A stretch of 64,000 nt of DNA from Nannocystis bainbridge (GTDB lineage: Bacteria > Myxococcota_A > Polyangia > Nannocystales > Nannocystaceae), in the NCBI RefSeq assembly GCF_028368995.1, contig NZ_JAQNDL010000004.1, positions 256,001-320,000 on the forward strand, written 5' to 3'. Positions 63,497 through 64,000 of this stretch are shown in pieces; positions within the stretch are counted from its first letter, which is position 1; each line of letters opens with the position of its first letter. Position numbers and translations under genes: made by a program. A model generated the notes under the pieces. It was not told where the DNA came from, did not search any database, and saw nothing but the letters and a program-made list of their open reading frames with translations.

Positions 63497-64000
63497 TCAC
63501 GGGAATCGGGCTTCGATGCCGAGCATGGGCCGGAGCCCGACGGCCTCGGCGCGCGCGAGCTCGCCGAGGCCGGCGACGTGGAAGCCGGGGCGCCGCAGGG
63601 CGACCAGGACGTCGAGGGTGAAGCTGACGGCAATGACGCGAGAGGGCGCCCAGACGAGGCCCGGGCTGAGCTGGGCGGCGAGCCAGAGATCGCCGGCGGG
63701 CTGCGGGGCGGCGACGCCACGGGCGACGGCGCGCACGAAGCCGAGCTCGAGGCCGCCGCAGACCGGGAACTCCAGCCGGCGCCAGCGCGGGACGCCGCAG
63801 GCGCGCACGGCCCCGGCGGCGAGCAGAAGGCGGGCGCCGACGCCGGCCGGCTCGGGGTAGGCGAGGGCCCGCGCGGCATAGGTGCCGCCGAGCTCGACGC
63901 GCCACGGGCCGCGGAAGACGGCGAAGGCGAGGCCAGCGGCGGGCGCAAAGGCCGGGATGCCACCAATTTCGCCGCCGCCGGCGATCCGCACCGCCCCTCG
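63497..64000 (-). CDS. outer-membrane barrel-like protein, 5' end outside the window
   Basis: The frame is open to the window edge, so the first visible residue (RGAVRIAGGG) is not the start. At least 167 residues are encoded. They show alternating strands with Gly, Ala and aromatic residues: GIPAFAPAAGLAFAVFRGPWRVELGG, ARLLLAAGAVRACGVPRW, LEFPVCGGLELGFVRAVARG and SRVIAVSFTLDVLVALRR. It ends in a terminal Phe-Pro (GIEARFP). This fits an outer-membrane barrel or surface protein, but the identity is open. It sits just upstream of the sigma factor with a membrane tail, so a signalling link is possible. Confidence 0.7.
   Translation of the reverse strand, partial: RGAVRIAGGGEIGGIPAFAPAAGLAFAVFRGPWRVELGGTYAARALAYPEPAGVGARLLLAAGAVRACGVPRWRRLEFPVCGGLELGFVRAVARGVAAPQPAGDLWLAAQLSPGLVWAPSRVIAVSFTLDVLVALRRPGFHVAGLGELARAEAVGLRPMLGIEARFP

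Overview
The window is very GC-rich DNA, densely packed on both strands. It looks like chromosome from a myxobacterium, most likely a Nannocystis/Plesiocystis-type member of the Nannocystineae. That placement is inferred from content: many secreted lipoproteins with Thr/Ser-rich linkers, Hanks-type Ser/Thr kinases fused to other modules, ECF sigma factors with extra domains, a CotH/MopE-like/C-type-lectin protein, FG-GAP proteins and an EAD-like N-terminal domain. I saw no rRNA, tRNA, CRISPR array, insertion sequence or prophage.

Layout. 1-7.3 kb: a TPR protein cut by the window edge, a hypothetical protein, a 1340-aa disordered/HEAT-repeat protein overlapping a metallophosphoesterase, a small lipoprotein and a dual-specificity phosphatase. 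7.5-9.5 kb: a sulfur operon on the minus strand (two YeeE/YedE half-transporters, a 44-aa membrane peptide, an MBL-fold hydrolase). 9.6-17 kb: a strictosidine-synthase-like propeller, envelope proteins, and a protein with carrier and thioester-reductase domains. 17.5-23.6 kb: secreted lipoproteins (kelch-like, alpha/alpha toroid, beta-propeller). 24.1-28.8 kb: ECF sigma factor, a kinase-ABC ATPase fusion and a polytopic membrane protein, the most unusual cluster here. 28.8-37.4 kb: CotH-family lipoprotein, P4-like acid phosphatase, patatin, an MnmD-like methyltransferase overlapping a Tgt-family gene, a lipoprotein and a GST. 37.5-48.8 kb: a 1722-aa pseudokinase/AAA/histidine kinase, an FG-GAP lipoprotein, a carotenoid oxygenase, a rhodanese and an EAD-TM-LamG protein. 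49-64 kb: subtilase, FHA-wHTH regulator, alpha/beta hydrolase, kinase-TPR protein, thioredoxin-like lipoprotein, an ABM/GlxA divergent pair, a Thr-linker lipoprotein, a sigma factor with a membrane-spanning tail, and a beta-barrel-like protein cut by the right edge.

Two themes run through the window. The first is signalling: three kinase-family proteins (one a predicted pseudokinase), two ECF sigma factors, an FHA regulator, a GlxA regulator and a histidine kinase, mostly beside envelope proteins. The second is a dispersed hairpin repeat, TGTCC-N4-GGACA or its fused form GGACATGTCC. It occurs between genes, often at 3' ends and in convergent gaps, and also in frame inside several genes. At 13.07-13.25 kb it forms a tandem series of UUCG-type terminators. 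Three further tandem arrays (36 bp, about 70 bp, about 100 bp) occupy gene-free stretches.

Functions are assigned by motif reading only; no database search was run. Starts are chosen from N-terminal features, ribosome-binding sites and gene overlaps.
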